IMG/VR virus record: IMGVR_UViG_3300013126_000016
Span: 23,015-87,014 of that record
Length of the DNA: 64,000 nucleotides
Reading direction: 5' to 3' (one strand)
Origin: a virus
Shown here: positions 30,401 to 35,486 of the stretch, in pieces
Numbering within the stretch: the first letter of the stretch is position 1
How the letters are laid out: each line of letters opens with the position of its first letter
Notes under the pieces: model-generated
What the model saw: only the letters and a program-made list of their open reading frames with translations
Databases searched by the model: none
Told to the model about the DNA's origin: nothing
Translations under genes and position numbers: made by a program

Positions 30401-31269
30401 GCTGTAAAGTATGTGTCTTGATACATAGACACAGAAGTTTGCTTAGTGTTATTAAAGAAATCACTACCAAGGTAATTAGGTAAGATAAGTTGTTGAAGGT
30501 CAGAGGTTTCGGATCTATTTTTATAGAGTAGGGGAATAAAGAATTTAAGAATAGGATTATCAATAGCTTCTACTTTAGCTAATTTAAACTCTGCTGAAGA
30601 TTTTCTAAAACTAGAAGGTTGAAGATAATATTTATCTGACCAGATACCTTTTTTCTCTTCTTTAGCTTTGCTTTGTACACCTGATAATCTTTCTAGACCA
30701 GGATTTTCTCTAGCGTATTTATAAAAGAACTCAGAGTATATTGAAGCGTAACCATGTTCTAGTAGGTTTTCCTGTAAAGTATAATCTTTATTAGTAGTAG
30801 TAGGTTTTAATCCTATTATAGAAACAGTTCTACCATATTCATCCCTATCTAAAGTTATTATATTTACCTTGTTGCCCTCTTTTTTTAATAAGTCTTCAAC
30901 ATGTTTAGTTGCTTTTTTACCCCATTTAAAGTGTTCTATATCTATTTTATTTTTAGAATTTTCTTCTTCAGGAGTATGGGGGATTTCAGGTGCATCAACT
31001 AAACCGACTCTAATAGTTACTGTTTTTTTAGACTGATCAGATTCATAATAACCACTAATAGTATCAGCGTCACTAACTTTTTGGACAATAAAACTTTTTT
31101 GAGAAACAGGTTGACGAGGTTGAGGATTAAAATAATTGCTAAGTTGGGATGCTGCTCCTTGAAAGTTAGAGCTGATATTAGACATTGCTCCTTGAATATT
31201 AGAAGCAGTTACTGCCAAAGACCCAGGAGATAAAACAGAATTAGATATTAGATATTTTGAATAATCCAT
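15478..31269 (-). CDS. Giant 5263-residue tape-measure-like protein with seven enzyme-like modules
   Basis: Likely tail tape measure and cell-entry machine. In order: SNase domain (about 58-215; R87, E95, R147 in RVGLVDAPEI and DEYGRT); about 3300 residues rich in hydrophobic helices; Pro/Thr linkers with short tandem repeats; glycine-zipper hairpins (about 3515-3570); an M23-like domain (about 3700-3760, ending GDVHVHLSAS, first zinc half not seen); a GH104 lambda-lysozyme-like domain (about 3830-4010, SEGTDF, ASGRYQIM); a NodB CE4 deacetylase (about 4056-4285, TFDDGP, HTQRH, RAPYF, LLHDS); Amidase_2 (about 4375-4540, VLHETA, THRDVD); two 38-residue repeats; GH24 lysozyme (about 4690-4820, YDDGTGVLTIGYGHT); and a DRGH nonspecific nuclease (about 4886-5120, YDRGHLVPSSDRTGS). 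The frame is unbroken. It is last in the late operon. Confidence 0.9.
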   Translation of the reverse strand: MDYSKYLISNSVLSPGSLAVTASNIQGAMSNISSNFQGAASQLSNYFNPQPRQPVSQKSFIVQKVSDADTISGYYESDQSKKTVTIRVGLVDAPEIPHTPEEENSKNKIDIEHFKWGKKATKHVEDLLKKEGNKVNIITLDRDEYGRTVSIIGLKPTTTNKDYTLQENLLEHGYASIYSEFFYKYARENPGLERLSGVQSKAKEEKKGIWSDKYYLQPSSFRKSSAEFKLAKVEAIDNPILKFFIPLLYKNRSETSDLQQLILPNYLGSDFFNNTKQTSVSMYQDTYFTASGEKPTGFKGTIAKWADYSLNLPGFGDILNRIFTDIYTEGSGLTGVLAKGVGRVLDTFTGFYSSEFYRRVRSGKEKGSISKFHKSFYEADPERGVFENTIYSSAMTVSSTAYSLAFYFGVSHTFSIAKAQFEEVGIEKVSSTLFTDSDITNLSDRNIRDFFFSNEFIKSIDIITNLQNSFISTDPNISSLNAGKFVEDYYNYVTQRAAEIQGYTPDYSGINNDVRLQLDVIYGSNNVTPEGSAINRLIVHVSENITPSVSTTPTTLSSDELTRVQREVLGINTTTAELDLSRSYNSSTLGFDRGWFGQLSRFRQLDLSNFNHIVFPILESISVVPDDESRRIFNNNLENLRNLLSQNPVAVYKIVQTPDGSFHRRFSDFEIKNYGYSRLESIAELLDKISEFIPANPLLYFKPYRDSIGIRSLRVDRSAGTDIEDYSLKNLLAPGFSGLTAFSKRIAQTIFKQSTNSNIYQEAFENFRIYTLENSLFSIEKQIYTRVERILKNANFRRLNLTTPINPAGAPDYTELLRQLTEQLYGGGSDPNNVGVLSRSLQNLLREPRSRRLLELYIQRREQYDTIVQSRYNYATSIDAGKPNIFKSVRGFLLSVGPLLIADKLFDPHIMRNSGDLINQILVDFNLTSYKTKEGNDRKFANIKYSGGIPGYIKYPLVASGFIIGGHLLPSFEYTTSTGISIFEKSFSERTQRFYPHGILQHLNIVRQATGINDPTSSLLDNPFTNLTTEQQQLLTRLKNVSSSRPVTKFGWLGALIGGSLTLLATQFIFNAAANILNLNKFISGNSPTGSSPNSENYLSSLSLIKGVVSRLQQDKPFTIKEYSMLNLSMLAAYNLTYGRVAREQVNYNFSQQIPNPIFQLTFVSKLDPAGNSLTIGAGFQFFPILGTGSIPSAPLEFRLKPFNSYLPEARRSSINYISSKTPLTEEDISESEKLAFSLSFLSFPKHFLSFSKDNSLSTVMSFVGISSYISTGFDRLEDRLRRLPSTSTLRRELRQFKTPYHIAKFVAGSFETLARYSQTPLFALPNAIARGAAATLGIPEQSLRALGTRYGSRFRRALPLALAYLYASSVHSPDSDFSHIGSFLEPNALASEAWKLTTTTIPLTAIYGYSLRNAGVFDTAESFANATPNTYIGRQQQAIHRIYTQAIDASQSIDNLFVRTVPLRLSIAARRVFSVSAVLAAIGLFGRGLTGKGLGFTDVVSDSDSANLTFEEQLYRLPGSYKKPRYQPKNFTDSLYAYSDYLLRAATSIFGIKSLIYQDNANAFIPLGGPFGLSEGRYDFRLYTQSQGTFADISGSQYSFAQLLSSSDFSQIFKNILSYDDRNISPDQLLERNYNRIMGSLPRKSPAKLVGFITSTESEMLSNTSEALLYALQFRTQETRRLSHQRPIELVYSLFFDLFKSGKFKTDLVNKELSKILPFGELPRTFSPFDYFNYSGYFSLPKKRNLLFDVGNKLFKFLDNIKYGSKDLDYNFINSARPKNDSSSLFSYFGNTFKYALGGFNNTTTSGTAALLAAQQIPLFLITTGNIITFSIQSIASFAAYNQGALHNSTVRKLESILNDLERIRRPPLSYAFINDAKSPVISLHPIQFKGTNKPVYLLTSEAFFNLDENKLLFSDTPDGRSNLGKLSSNVSSEFNNFYGRLINYSSSNSDLSLFNSDLRQVLRGTETVDTYINSIKDRFKSDLLDRTVIDVVNPASQSQRSIKFGDVMGLSQPDKLKNFLDQFDSLSYEINYILADNSLSDEIRLNKLKIVLANKFKQIHTSLFHSATAQLVTDSEYLNIPNVTPPRGNIQHRISSTAPESEQIINRIMLNRGFSGVLSEGMFGLMKIIGAANDFFPLYSAVSSFTLAGSENDMLRKIEASQATAGFLGEIPATVFALGAFSAAMSSVPAFGAASLLVGSAIGAYYLDQQFLRGSFTRSIVNLTRSYDRHIGTPIFNKTSSIIYHLSGVPGVSNVLSAARNSVFKHIDSSLDYVWDKVDNQISGNVPLTFLSNLLLPSTAKRFDRIIYPKFTREYAFAGRNLFKYTSIDVYQNRLDLMRTARQRASSTRGGIDDFVHSSVLGRFAEYDRIYADRYFESINSSRVLNDFRPRAMGSSLLRLAIQRRIQISDHEAVGSYQRRLPEFFRGATLLSTIFSVVPKLGFAYNSTYLGYKDLVYRDVIRPNIRRLYRPIRAIGALYSNITHGVANSTRNVFSRLFSPFNTRIRTQAQQLFNIPFIRNNSKNIAITGLLLSLISAYNLLDRYSSKEDKQRNNLAIASTLSGIGLLYSAHLAFSGKTAHQSFFKSLRVPTSIRSLTLATAVSVFKVFQGASKASVGAGVRFLLPFGARNSFTLGLSSVALTSRIIFNNLFLSKNPNDPNLQNISNSINTGFTILSSYGAFRYGLTRRPFLDYLSSDLRGFNPVLNALTRATGSVFSFLGGSSNIATRVSRGIRLPSIPPFITRLSSNIYNRSVGAARFVTNPIRSGLRSFFGNIQYHSPSIFDVGFIGSGALNVLNLNLKSTKEETRAAYENLIGPTINAGLGSLALRNARLSGRSVNYHIIFLASLSVSKFINYFSDKVADFHYHNFVEKFRLPSATTLGAAIKSIPITIDRDTVKTGVLTLAGGVALYSVFESFASLKHIKQNRLQTLALEKASINTIQPSIPTTPGGSTTSTISTTPGGSTTATISTTPGGSTTASLNPRFAVSPYDFAIKRHTHLPSHILSTSSELNKLKGVDIKFIDNFAPSPSNPNKKVIGTSSTSYTYNKNVKLFRSTYDIVYPDYSADGQLMRRTGILQQTPKVIDNKLTFHLIEGPAIPVESQKRGLFGKRHPEMQVTDSPSSHPSFRQQLDSIPASKTDLIEVKAQGKKEFVPYNADFIPEEGGVYTYRRSVEIGLENYEAVPGNPSTVRAVVSYDISEIQAKTFQQQILRLKNPYIITKFIPQNIAPVSISATLLSPTPVSTSTNFIPQVPKPIFPPPSLPRQVPLPYIPSSNPIDPAYTRYSSQYYANNPLGKTTATTTATTTATINKAVSTTSSSFNNKLANTGNLLGLGLTFGYLAYNQFSKDDDKTKQAVGSTLLYSSVGIPLVSNLPQGVDFIKNFKLSSLNLSSVSNFFKIPSFESTVKGVGLSYMSYISGFRAGLSLYSMFDTESQPKQLSREYVSRKLAGETTNIIMSGVSLGLSVFGPLGVGAAIALEIFGSPVLNDVLDTYYTQRMSALKISSSRDLLDFQRHIALSTAVGAGVGLVAGGILAALFPPAAPFAIIGGAIGGGAIGAILGPYTYSPGGSRTNAATFRPPANSSTPTPTGSPLGLGVSYAPYDVMSGPYKVKTFNDTSIHHPSTTNRGNTTGSGRRYRDLGIPGRGRDEIEPFNPNLIKIDYVLRLKGQQSTDVPVPSPFTAFVKVLPALGGYTFYKTREDYLNSFSSDSFIRDSSKRGILGQMYHLKGLTFTSGQSVVEGQFLGTQSNAAAVTGDVHVHLSASVEDHERYIKALNSGNPNVLRRSQTIANDVYSSNTLPSSILTGRGNNPLNPRDTSYLTPLGTQLQQYLDHPAIRAFFDAIARSEGTDFLPNNATKNYGYTKLYGGAELTDLSQMPYDNRPLPGAFTASGRYQIMYNNPPHLEWRRANSTLRKLFRSKPSYEPGVQDLLAIYLLFERGNGAYLNEVISAFSENRNIKSSIFFEISGIWTPLQTDEGKSQYPNQAKPTGKLSEFMRFARTRYAQYVGNRSTPPPPRSSTPPLTRVPLTQAIRQYKALPTSLVNNPPREPIDYINTQEKVVALTFDDGPDPLFTPRILDILKESGVKATFYLMGIHAKQHPDLVRRIVEEGHQLGLHTQRHLKHKKFAGISLPGDELGKLSSGEIEKEITDNIETLKSITGINFNKTNITFRAPYFNYNTPIVEYVRGLGYAIIGADIDPKDFRASSSNQILNNVILGVKTSRQRLGKGSIILLHDSFRKDPDSGETNLSRQNTVNSLEGIIRYFSNKQYKFKTISELLEIRYGPAPIISYNIPSNVANNTSIQIATNRALDLTGSSNDRRSTTLEIARQSAQQSIGSQIVQSLIPRAAAAQLPTNRTYRTIREQVNPSNYGERLTVDAYGKPATNQPLIVLHETASSARSAVNYFKDPRSKVSYHRIITRDGTVIELVDYSKRAFGASNSYFNNETFRVSRNQKPSVNNFSYHFSYESPANSNPYSIGHSGYTPEQYDSMAQAIAELSIRYNIPESRITTHRDVDRNENRSDPRSHDMRLLLEKVRFYKERFRRQSIKPSQVIVTQHTQEKQQISSTSPEHFNYAGAGEFIEVNTLVEPQLYSIASQKSNDKILNPKQFNYAGAGNFTSINTLIEPQRYLIASEKINIPRRPLPAGIKVPTKNTPISNTSFSTSKVDNRLFNPYLPTHIQHDQQIINYIKDKEKFRPQTYDDGTGVLTIGYGHTGPDVKWGQRITQQEGERIFIMDMDKAATAVRDNVKVPLTRTQFTILTSFAFNAGVGGFKNSTLLKFLNQGDYLSAAKWLLPYNKDNHGRVLGGLVKRRQDEYLFFINSIPNQGQTILYRLGNKLIDIFSGAFNTKVPLDSVSKTKEYKSNIPNIPNTPNTSSTPNTPKQIYLTPHLLLGNPSQAKSNTSSPNNYLMIKEQYALSYNRSTGTANWVSWEANQLWLGSTKRQNDFKPDFSLPEEWESVKPSDYRGSGYDRGHLVPSSDRTGSRDDNSSTFLMTNIIPQTETNNRKTWASLEDYSRKLIQEGKTLYVIAGVSGSKGKINNLVNIPEYTWKIIVVLDRPSGISDITSSTPVIAVNIPNSETLDHDWKRYVTTVDQIENTTGYDFLSNVPTPIQNALESTIAKLPSDNPVVKPQDQTNIFNSKAVLNYQQLQRIVLEFDSQIVEIKRAKKKLEEQRPTANIKLTVDSSGFKPTVQYRSDPQYPQYTPPSQYTLDVSISSSSIDIKTDSTTADGFGLLVLDPLYPKYTTEESLKDLAFFKQQ
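16619..16677. repeat. Nine-base tandem repeat inside the giant gene
   Basis: Variants of TATTAGGTG repeat about six times and encode an Ile/Asn/Thr/Pro linker (IPNIPNTPNTSSTPNTP) between the GH24 lysozyme and the C-terminal nuclease. It is a coding minisatellite and a flexible hinge. Confidence 0.6.
17390..17575 (-). repeat. Two tandem 38-residue repeats in the giant protein
   Basis: Between the amidase and the GH24 lysozyme, two copies share the pattern FNYAGAG-[EN]-F-x4-NTL-x-EPQ-x-Y-x-IAS. They are diverged at the DNA level but clear in protein. They may be a small substrate- or partner-binding motif; I do not recognise the family. Confidence 0.65.
18202..18224. repeat. Degenerate palindrome copy inside the giant gene
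   Basis: GGGTAGCTGCGCGGCGGC followed by TGCCC is an expanded, imperfect relative of the dispersed palindrome. On the coding strand it encodes the RAAAAQLPTN linker just before the amidase domain, so it is tolerated at a domain boundary. Confidence 0.45.
21341..21376. repeat. Twelve-base tandem repeat inside the giant gene
   Basis: GTAGCTGTAGTA occurs three times (the last base differs in copy three). It encodes a TATT-type run in the linker that precedes the glycine-zipper part of the giant protein. Confidence 0.7.
22328..22435. repeat. 36-base tandem repeat inside the giant gene
   Basis: Three near-identical 36-base units encode STTPGGSTT-x-TI repeats, a Ser/Thr/Gly/Pro linker at about residues 2945-2980. 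Unit length and coding periodicity show that this is a protein linker, not a CRISPR array. Confidence 0.75.
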
Positions 31270-31289
31270 AGTTTAGCAGTAACACGCTG

Positions 31290-32288
31290 TTAGTATCTAC
31301 TAGAAGTATTAATGTTATATTCTATTAATTGGTCTAAAGTAAGAGAAGGTTGATATTGAACAGACATAGTAGACTGACCTAATATAAGAGAGTTAGAAAA
31401 GATATTAAGCATGTTCTGTTCAAAGATAAAACTATCTACACCACTAACAGAATTAACTGCCCAAACAAAATAAGGTAGAGCTATTTGAGAAGAGCTATAA
31501 AGAAGAGTAAGGGACTGAAACAAGGGTTTACTTCTAACTATCCAATTTTGCATATCAAAAGGTTTAGAATTACCACGGCGGTAGTACCTTACCTTATAGC
31601 GTCCACGAGGGATAAAAAGGTCAGAAGGAATAAGTTCAAACTTAACTAAACCGTCAACTGGTATCTCAACAATAAAAGGTTCTCTAATATGACTAAAAAC
31701 TCCTGGTCTACAAGAAGCAGGGGGAGTAATATGTAAATAATAATCTGACTTAGGAATTACAGCACTAGAAGGAGCAGAATCATCATTAAGGATACTACAA
31801 ATAACAGGAGAGATAGTAGCTATAGCGTAGCCTAAGCCTGGTTGAATAGTAATGATTACTGTTTCATTTTCTTCTTGATCAGTATCTCCTATAGGGGATA
31901 TAAAAAGGATTGAAGTTGGGGTATTTTCTGTAAATACTATAGTACCAGAAGTGCTATTAAAGGTAGCCGCGCCGGACTGAGTATAATCAGCTGGATCAGT
32001 TCCATTGGCTTCAAATCTAGCAGTCCCGCCAACTGAGAAATTAACAGTTAAAGGTAGAGTAAGGTCACCGTTGCGAGTAAAGGTAAAAGCAAACTTAGTG
32101 TTTGTGTTTTCATTTAGTCTAGTAGGGGATACAGAAAGGGAAACGCTAGGAGAGTCGTTAGGGGTTATTCGATATGGAGGAACAAACTGAATAGCTATAG
32201 GAGAATAAACTAAAGGAAGAGATGGACTATAGAAAAGATTATTATTAGTTATAAAAGGTACATTATTGCCATCTACGAATAAAGTCAT
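31290..32288 (-). CDS. Calx-beta domain protein, probable tail adhesin
   Basis: A 332-residue protein. Residues about 46-170 form one Calx-beta domain of the type common in cyanobacterial surface proteins: SVSLSVSPTRLNENTNTKFA, LPLTVNFSVGGTA, DYTQSGAATFN, then EENETVIITI and CSILNDD. The C-terminal half (about 175-332) is strand-rich and unrecognised (RGRYKVRYYRRGNSKPF). Calx-beta domains bind calcium and mediate surface interactions in other proteins, so host binding is a reasonable guess. There is no signal peptide. It lies 20 bases before the giant gene and after a terminator, so the two may share a promoter. A degenerate palindrome copy (31962-31975) falls inside the domain as SGAAT. Confidence 0.75.
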   Translation of the reverse strand: MTLFVDGNNVPFITNNNLFYSPSLPLVYSPIAIQFVPPYRITPNDSPSVSLSVSPTRLNENTNTKFAFTFTRNGDLTLPLTVNFSVGGTARFEANGTDPADYTQSGAATFNSTSGTIVFTENTPTSILFISPIGDTDQEENETVIITIQPGLGYAIATISPVICSILNDDSAPSSAVIPKSDYYLHITPPASCRPGVFSHIREPFIVEIPVDGLVKFELIPSDLFIPRGRYKVRYYRRGNSKPFDMQNWIVRSKPLFQSLTLLYSSSQIALPYFVWAVNSVSGVDSFIFEQNMLNIFSNSLILGQSTMSVQYQPSLTLDQLIEYNINTSSRY

Positions 32289-32354
32289 AATAGCGGGTAT
32301 AAGAGGTGTAGATAAACTTAAAGTATAGGTAAGAGGGAATAAAGCAGAAAAAAG

Positions 32355-32372
32355 GGTAGCCGCGCGGCTACC
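32355..32372 (-). terminator. Perfect copy of the 18-base palindrome, intrinsic terminator on the - strand
   Basis: It is identical to 65-82. On the - strand the stem GGTAGCC, loop GCGC, GGCTACC is followed by CTTTTTT. It comes after the ATPase gene (stop at 32414) and before the Calx-beta gene, so it should end ATPase-terminase transcription and separate it from the Calx-beta/giant-gene pair. Confidence 0.75.
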
Positions 32373-32373
32373 T

Positions 32374-32411
<38 letters not shown>

Positions 32412-32413
32412 CC

Positions 32414-33229
32414 TTAAATAGGTTTAAATTCTTCCCAATCTATAGAAAAAGTATGTTGTAATTCATCAGATTCGATATTAGAGATGAAACCGTCATTTTT
32501 GAAGATTAATTCAAAAAGATTAGATTTCTTATCATCGGAGTACACAGCATAGGCTTTAAAATCTGATAACCTTAAAGATCTTTGAGCGACTCGGTGTTGG
32601 ATTCTTCTAATAAAATAGTTACTTTGAGTTTCTACAATAAACTGTATGTCTTTCTGTTGATAATAATCTATAAGAGTATCAGCCAAGTAACATTGATTAG
32701 TAGGGTCTAAAGAGTTCTCTGGATTTTCTAGAATGATAGTAGTGCCTCTATCTACATACTCTAATAATAAAAACAACTGTAAAAAAGAAGTTACTGAATC
32801 CCCTAACTTATTTACTTCAACCTTAGCGTTATTCAAAGACTTAGCAATGATTTTATACTTATTAGGTTTAGTAGTAGATTGTTTTAAGTGAATAGTACGT
32901 AAGAGATTTAAATCAGAGAGTTTAGTAGAGAGAGTGGATTGAAAGAAGGGGCGGTGTTTGTCTAGTGCGATAAAAAAGGGATAAACAAACTGACCATTAA
33001 CACCAGTAGAAAAAGGAAGGGAGTTAGTTTTAAGGTAAAAGTAGCTAGGGACAGTTCTTCTGTTAGAGCTAAGCATAAGAACATGACCCTCTGGGGAGTT
33101 ATAATAAATATGTTTTAGTAAAGACGTTTTACCTGTGTTGTTATTGCCTGTAAAAACAGTAATACCTGAAAGTTCAAAAGTAAGGTCTTGAAAAGACCTG
33201 TGTTTAGAGATAGTATGGTTTGTAAGCAT
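32414..33229 (-). CDS. AAA/ABC-type ATPase next to the terminase
   Basis: A 271-residue stand-alone P-loop ATPase. Walker A is GNNNTGKTS (28-36), a signature-like KLGDSVTSFLQL lies at 141-152, Walker B is TTIILENPENSLDP (163-176), and the switch region is IVETQSNYF. This is the pattern of small ABC-like ATPases related to OLD, RecF and DUF3696 proteins. There is no TOPRIM nuclease domain, so it is not a full OLD enzyme. It lies 37 bases downstream of the large terminase. Its role is unknown: packaging, DNA-end handling or an anti-defence function are all possible. Confidence 0.75.
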   Translation of the reverse strand: MLTNHTISKHRSFQDLTFELSGITVFTGNNNTGKTSLLKHIYYNSPEGHVLMLSSNRRTVPSYFYLKTNSLPFSTGVNGQFVYPFFIALDKHRPFFQSTLSTKLSDLNLLRTIHLKQSTTKPNKYKIIAKSLNNAKVEVNKLGDSVTSFLQLFLLLEYVDRGTTIILENPENSLDPTNQCYLADTLIDYYQQKDIQFIVETQSNYFIRRIQHRVAQRSLRLSDFKAYAVYSDDKKSNLFELIFKNDGFISNIESDELQHTFSIDWEEFKPI

Positions 33230-33266
33230 AGGTAAAACTAAGAAGCATTATATATTCAAGTATAAT

Positions 33267-35057
33267 CTAATCATCTTGAGACCACACAGGGTCTGAGAAG
33301 GAGTTATATTTCCAGCGACGGTAAGAGCGGCGGACTTGTTTAGTTAGTTCTTTAGAAGAGTTAGTAAAAGTGAGGTCAGAGTCAGAGAAATTAGTATTTA
33401 CAGACCCAATAGAAGAGGATTTAGGAGTTTCGGAAGTAGAGAAATCAGACATAAGATGCCATATAACAGAGACTACAGCATCAGCAATATCTTTAGAACC
33501 ATCCTTACGATGGTCTATCTTTTTTTGATTTATAAGGCTAATACCAAATAATTCTTCTTTAAGGCGACTAGTCCAAGGAGAATCTACAGGTAGTATTACT
33601 CTATTTTCGTGAAGCATCTTACGAAAGAAATCGTAAAGTTCTAATTGTTTTGTTTGACTAAAAGTCATAACAGAAGCGTTAAGACCAGAGTTTCTAAGAT
33701 GTTGAATAGTTTCAGGATTATAATGGTCAGAAGTAATTTTGCTTAAAGGTCTAGATTTGTTTACTTCATATATACAACTGTAAACATTGCTAATACCGAC
33801 AGTTTGTTCTGGGCTATTATCCCAGACTAAAAGACCGTCTATAATACCATAGCGTTCTTTGTTTATAACTTCCCTATGACCAAAAGCAACAGCAAAACTA
33901 TCAGTTACAAAAGCTGGATCTAAATGCATAGCAGAGACTAGAGAAGTAGATAGTATCTTTTTAATATTAATTCTTACAAGTTTATCAGAACCTACTTCTG
34001 TACTTAAAGAAATAGAAGAGTTACCTCTAAAAGAGCGGACTATTTCGTCATCATCAAAGAAAGAGTAGAGTCGGTTATAACGTACGCCTTCAAATTCTAG
34101 AGCTGCTTGGCGGGGATCTAAATGGTATTCTGCTTGTACTACAGGATTATCTCTAGCAGCATGAACAGGATTAAGATCCCAGGAGCGAAGTCTGAAACCC
34201 AACCAACCTGGAGAAGATTTAGAGACTTGGTATAACTTTTGTATAGCGTCACCTTCGCACCAAGCAGAAGATATAGCAATACGTTTAGCATCACAACCAA
34301 AAGTAACACCAGAGATACCAATGTTTGACCATAATTTAAGAGCGTTACTTTCAGAATCGCCGCTAGATATTTTAGATTCTTCATCAAACCTAGCAACTTC
34401 ATCCATCAATAAACATATTACTGAAGACCCTACTTGAGACGCAGAATTAGAATTACCGCTATATATGTACAAGAGTTTATCAGGATACTTAATCTCTTCC
34501 TCTCCTATAATAATCTTTTTTTTATCTACTAAACGTTTAATATACGGAATATGTTCTAAAAGTCCTTTTATTTGAGAAAATATAGTTCTCTTAGTTTGTG
34601 TAGCACTAGTAGCTATACAGTATATAGATATAGCAGTAGATGTAGCTATATTATAATACATTTGAGGACTTTTCATAGCGCATAACCTGTAGAATTCGTA
34701 AGCACCAATTAAAGAAGCCAAGAAGCTTTTAGAACCCCGCCGGCCAGCTTCAACACAGAGAGATTGATAAGTAGTACCTGGGATATAAAAGGAGGGGTTA
34801 AAAGAAAGTCTATCAAGAGCAAACCAAGATTCTAATATAGCCTGTTCATCTTCATTAAGAGACAGGCCATAAAAAGTTTTTAATAAAAGAACTTGACGGG
34901 GGTTTAGTTCTTTCACACCCCAGGTTTCTTTATTTATTTCATTAGCTATAAAACTTAGAATATCAGAAGATTGAGGAACTCCAATTTCTTCATTAATAGA
35001 GTCTACAATACTTTCTATAAAACTACTAACTTCTAAAGTAAAATCCCTGGCTGCCAT
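33267..35057 (-). CDS. Large terminase subunit (packaging ATPase/nuclease)
   Basis: A 596-residue DNA-packaging motor. The ATPase half has Walker A GRRGSKS (105-111), Walker B ICLLMDEVA with D219-E220, and a coupling motif RIAISSAW (259-266). The RNase H-like nuclease half has HLDPAF (D380) and KDIADAVVSV with a late Asp. A partner small subunit is not adjacent; the HTH gene at 9006-9758 is a candidate. The gene lies inside the tail region rather than next to the portal, which is encoded about 24.6 kb upstream. The ORF below it starts 5 bases away, so it is part of the late operon. Confidence 0.93.
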   Translation of the reverse strand: MAARDFTLEVSSFIESIVDSINEEIGVPQSSDILSFIANEINKETWGVKELNPRQVLLLKTFYGLSLNEDEQAILESWFALDRLSFNPSFYIPGTTYQSLCVEAGRRGSKSFLASLIGAYEFYRLCAMKSPQMYYNIATSTAISIYCIATSATQTKRTIFSQIKGLLEHIPYIKRLVDKKKIIIGEEEIKYPDKLLYIYSGNSNSASQVGSSVICLLMDEVARFDEESKISSGDSESNALKLWSNIGISGVTFGCDAKRIAISSAWCEGDAIQKLYQVSKSSPGWLGFRLRSWDLNPVHAARDNPVVQAEYHLDPRQAALEFEGVRYNRLYSFFDDDEIVRSFRGNSSISLSTEVGSDKLVRINIKKILSTSLVSAMHLDPAFVTDSFAVAFGHREVINKERYGIIDGLLVWDNSPEQTVGISNVYSCIYEVNKSRPLSKITSDHYNPETIQHLRNSGLNASVMTFSQTKQLELYDFFRKMLHENRVILPVDSPWTSRLKEELFGISLINQKKIDHRKDGSKDIADAVVSVIWHLMSDFSTSETPKSSSIGSVNTNFSDSDLTFTNSSKELTKQVRRSYRRWKYNSFSDPVWSQDD

Positions 35058-35062
35058 AACAT

Positions 35063-35485
35063 TTATAGAGAATTAAAAAAGAAGGTTATTACTAATTGAT
35101 TAGGTTCAATAGTTATACTATCTCCGGAGGTTATTTCTAGAGGTTTAAGTAAAGTAGAATAACTTATCATAGTTTTAGTATTATTATTTCCATACCAGAA
35201 AGAAGTAAAGTTAATAGTTACAGGACTTATAGTGCTAGAAGTTGTAATAGTGTTGGAGTTAGTTATAAAACTAGAATCAGAGTTTACTAAAGGGGTGAAG
35301 GGTATATAAGATGGACTAAAAAGAAAATTAGAGTCAGAGTTATTAGTAGAAGGATTAAAAGAGTGGAAACATATAAACCTAGAATCTGAAGAGGGTATAG
35401 TTAAAGAAGTTAAGTTTGTAGGGTTAATAGAACCACCAAAAGAAAGCACACTCAATACAGAATTAGAAAGGGAACTATTAAACAT
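35063..35485 (-). CDS. Small Ser/Asn/Thr-rich protein
   Basis: A 140-residue protein rich in Ser, Asn, Thr and Phe, with strand-like periodicity and no family recognised (FGGSINPTNLTSLTIPSSDS, ending QLVITFFFNSL). It lies between the 760-residue protein and the terminase with 1 and 5 bases of spacing, so it is certainly part of the operon. The composition suggests a small beta structural protein of the baseplate or fibres. Confidence 0.55.
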   Translation of the reverse strand: MFNSSLSNSVLSVLSFGGSINPTNLTSLTIPSSDSRFICFHSFNPSTNNSDSNFLFSPSYIPFTPLVNSDSSFITNSNTITTSSTISPVTINFTSFWYGNNNTKTMISYSTLLKPLEITSGDSITIEPNQLVITFFFNSL

Positions 35486-35486
35486 T

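Noticed and set aside
32414-33229. OLD-family nuclease
   Set aside because: The protein ends about 70 residues after Walker B with no TOPRIM domain, so only the ATPase part is supported.
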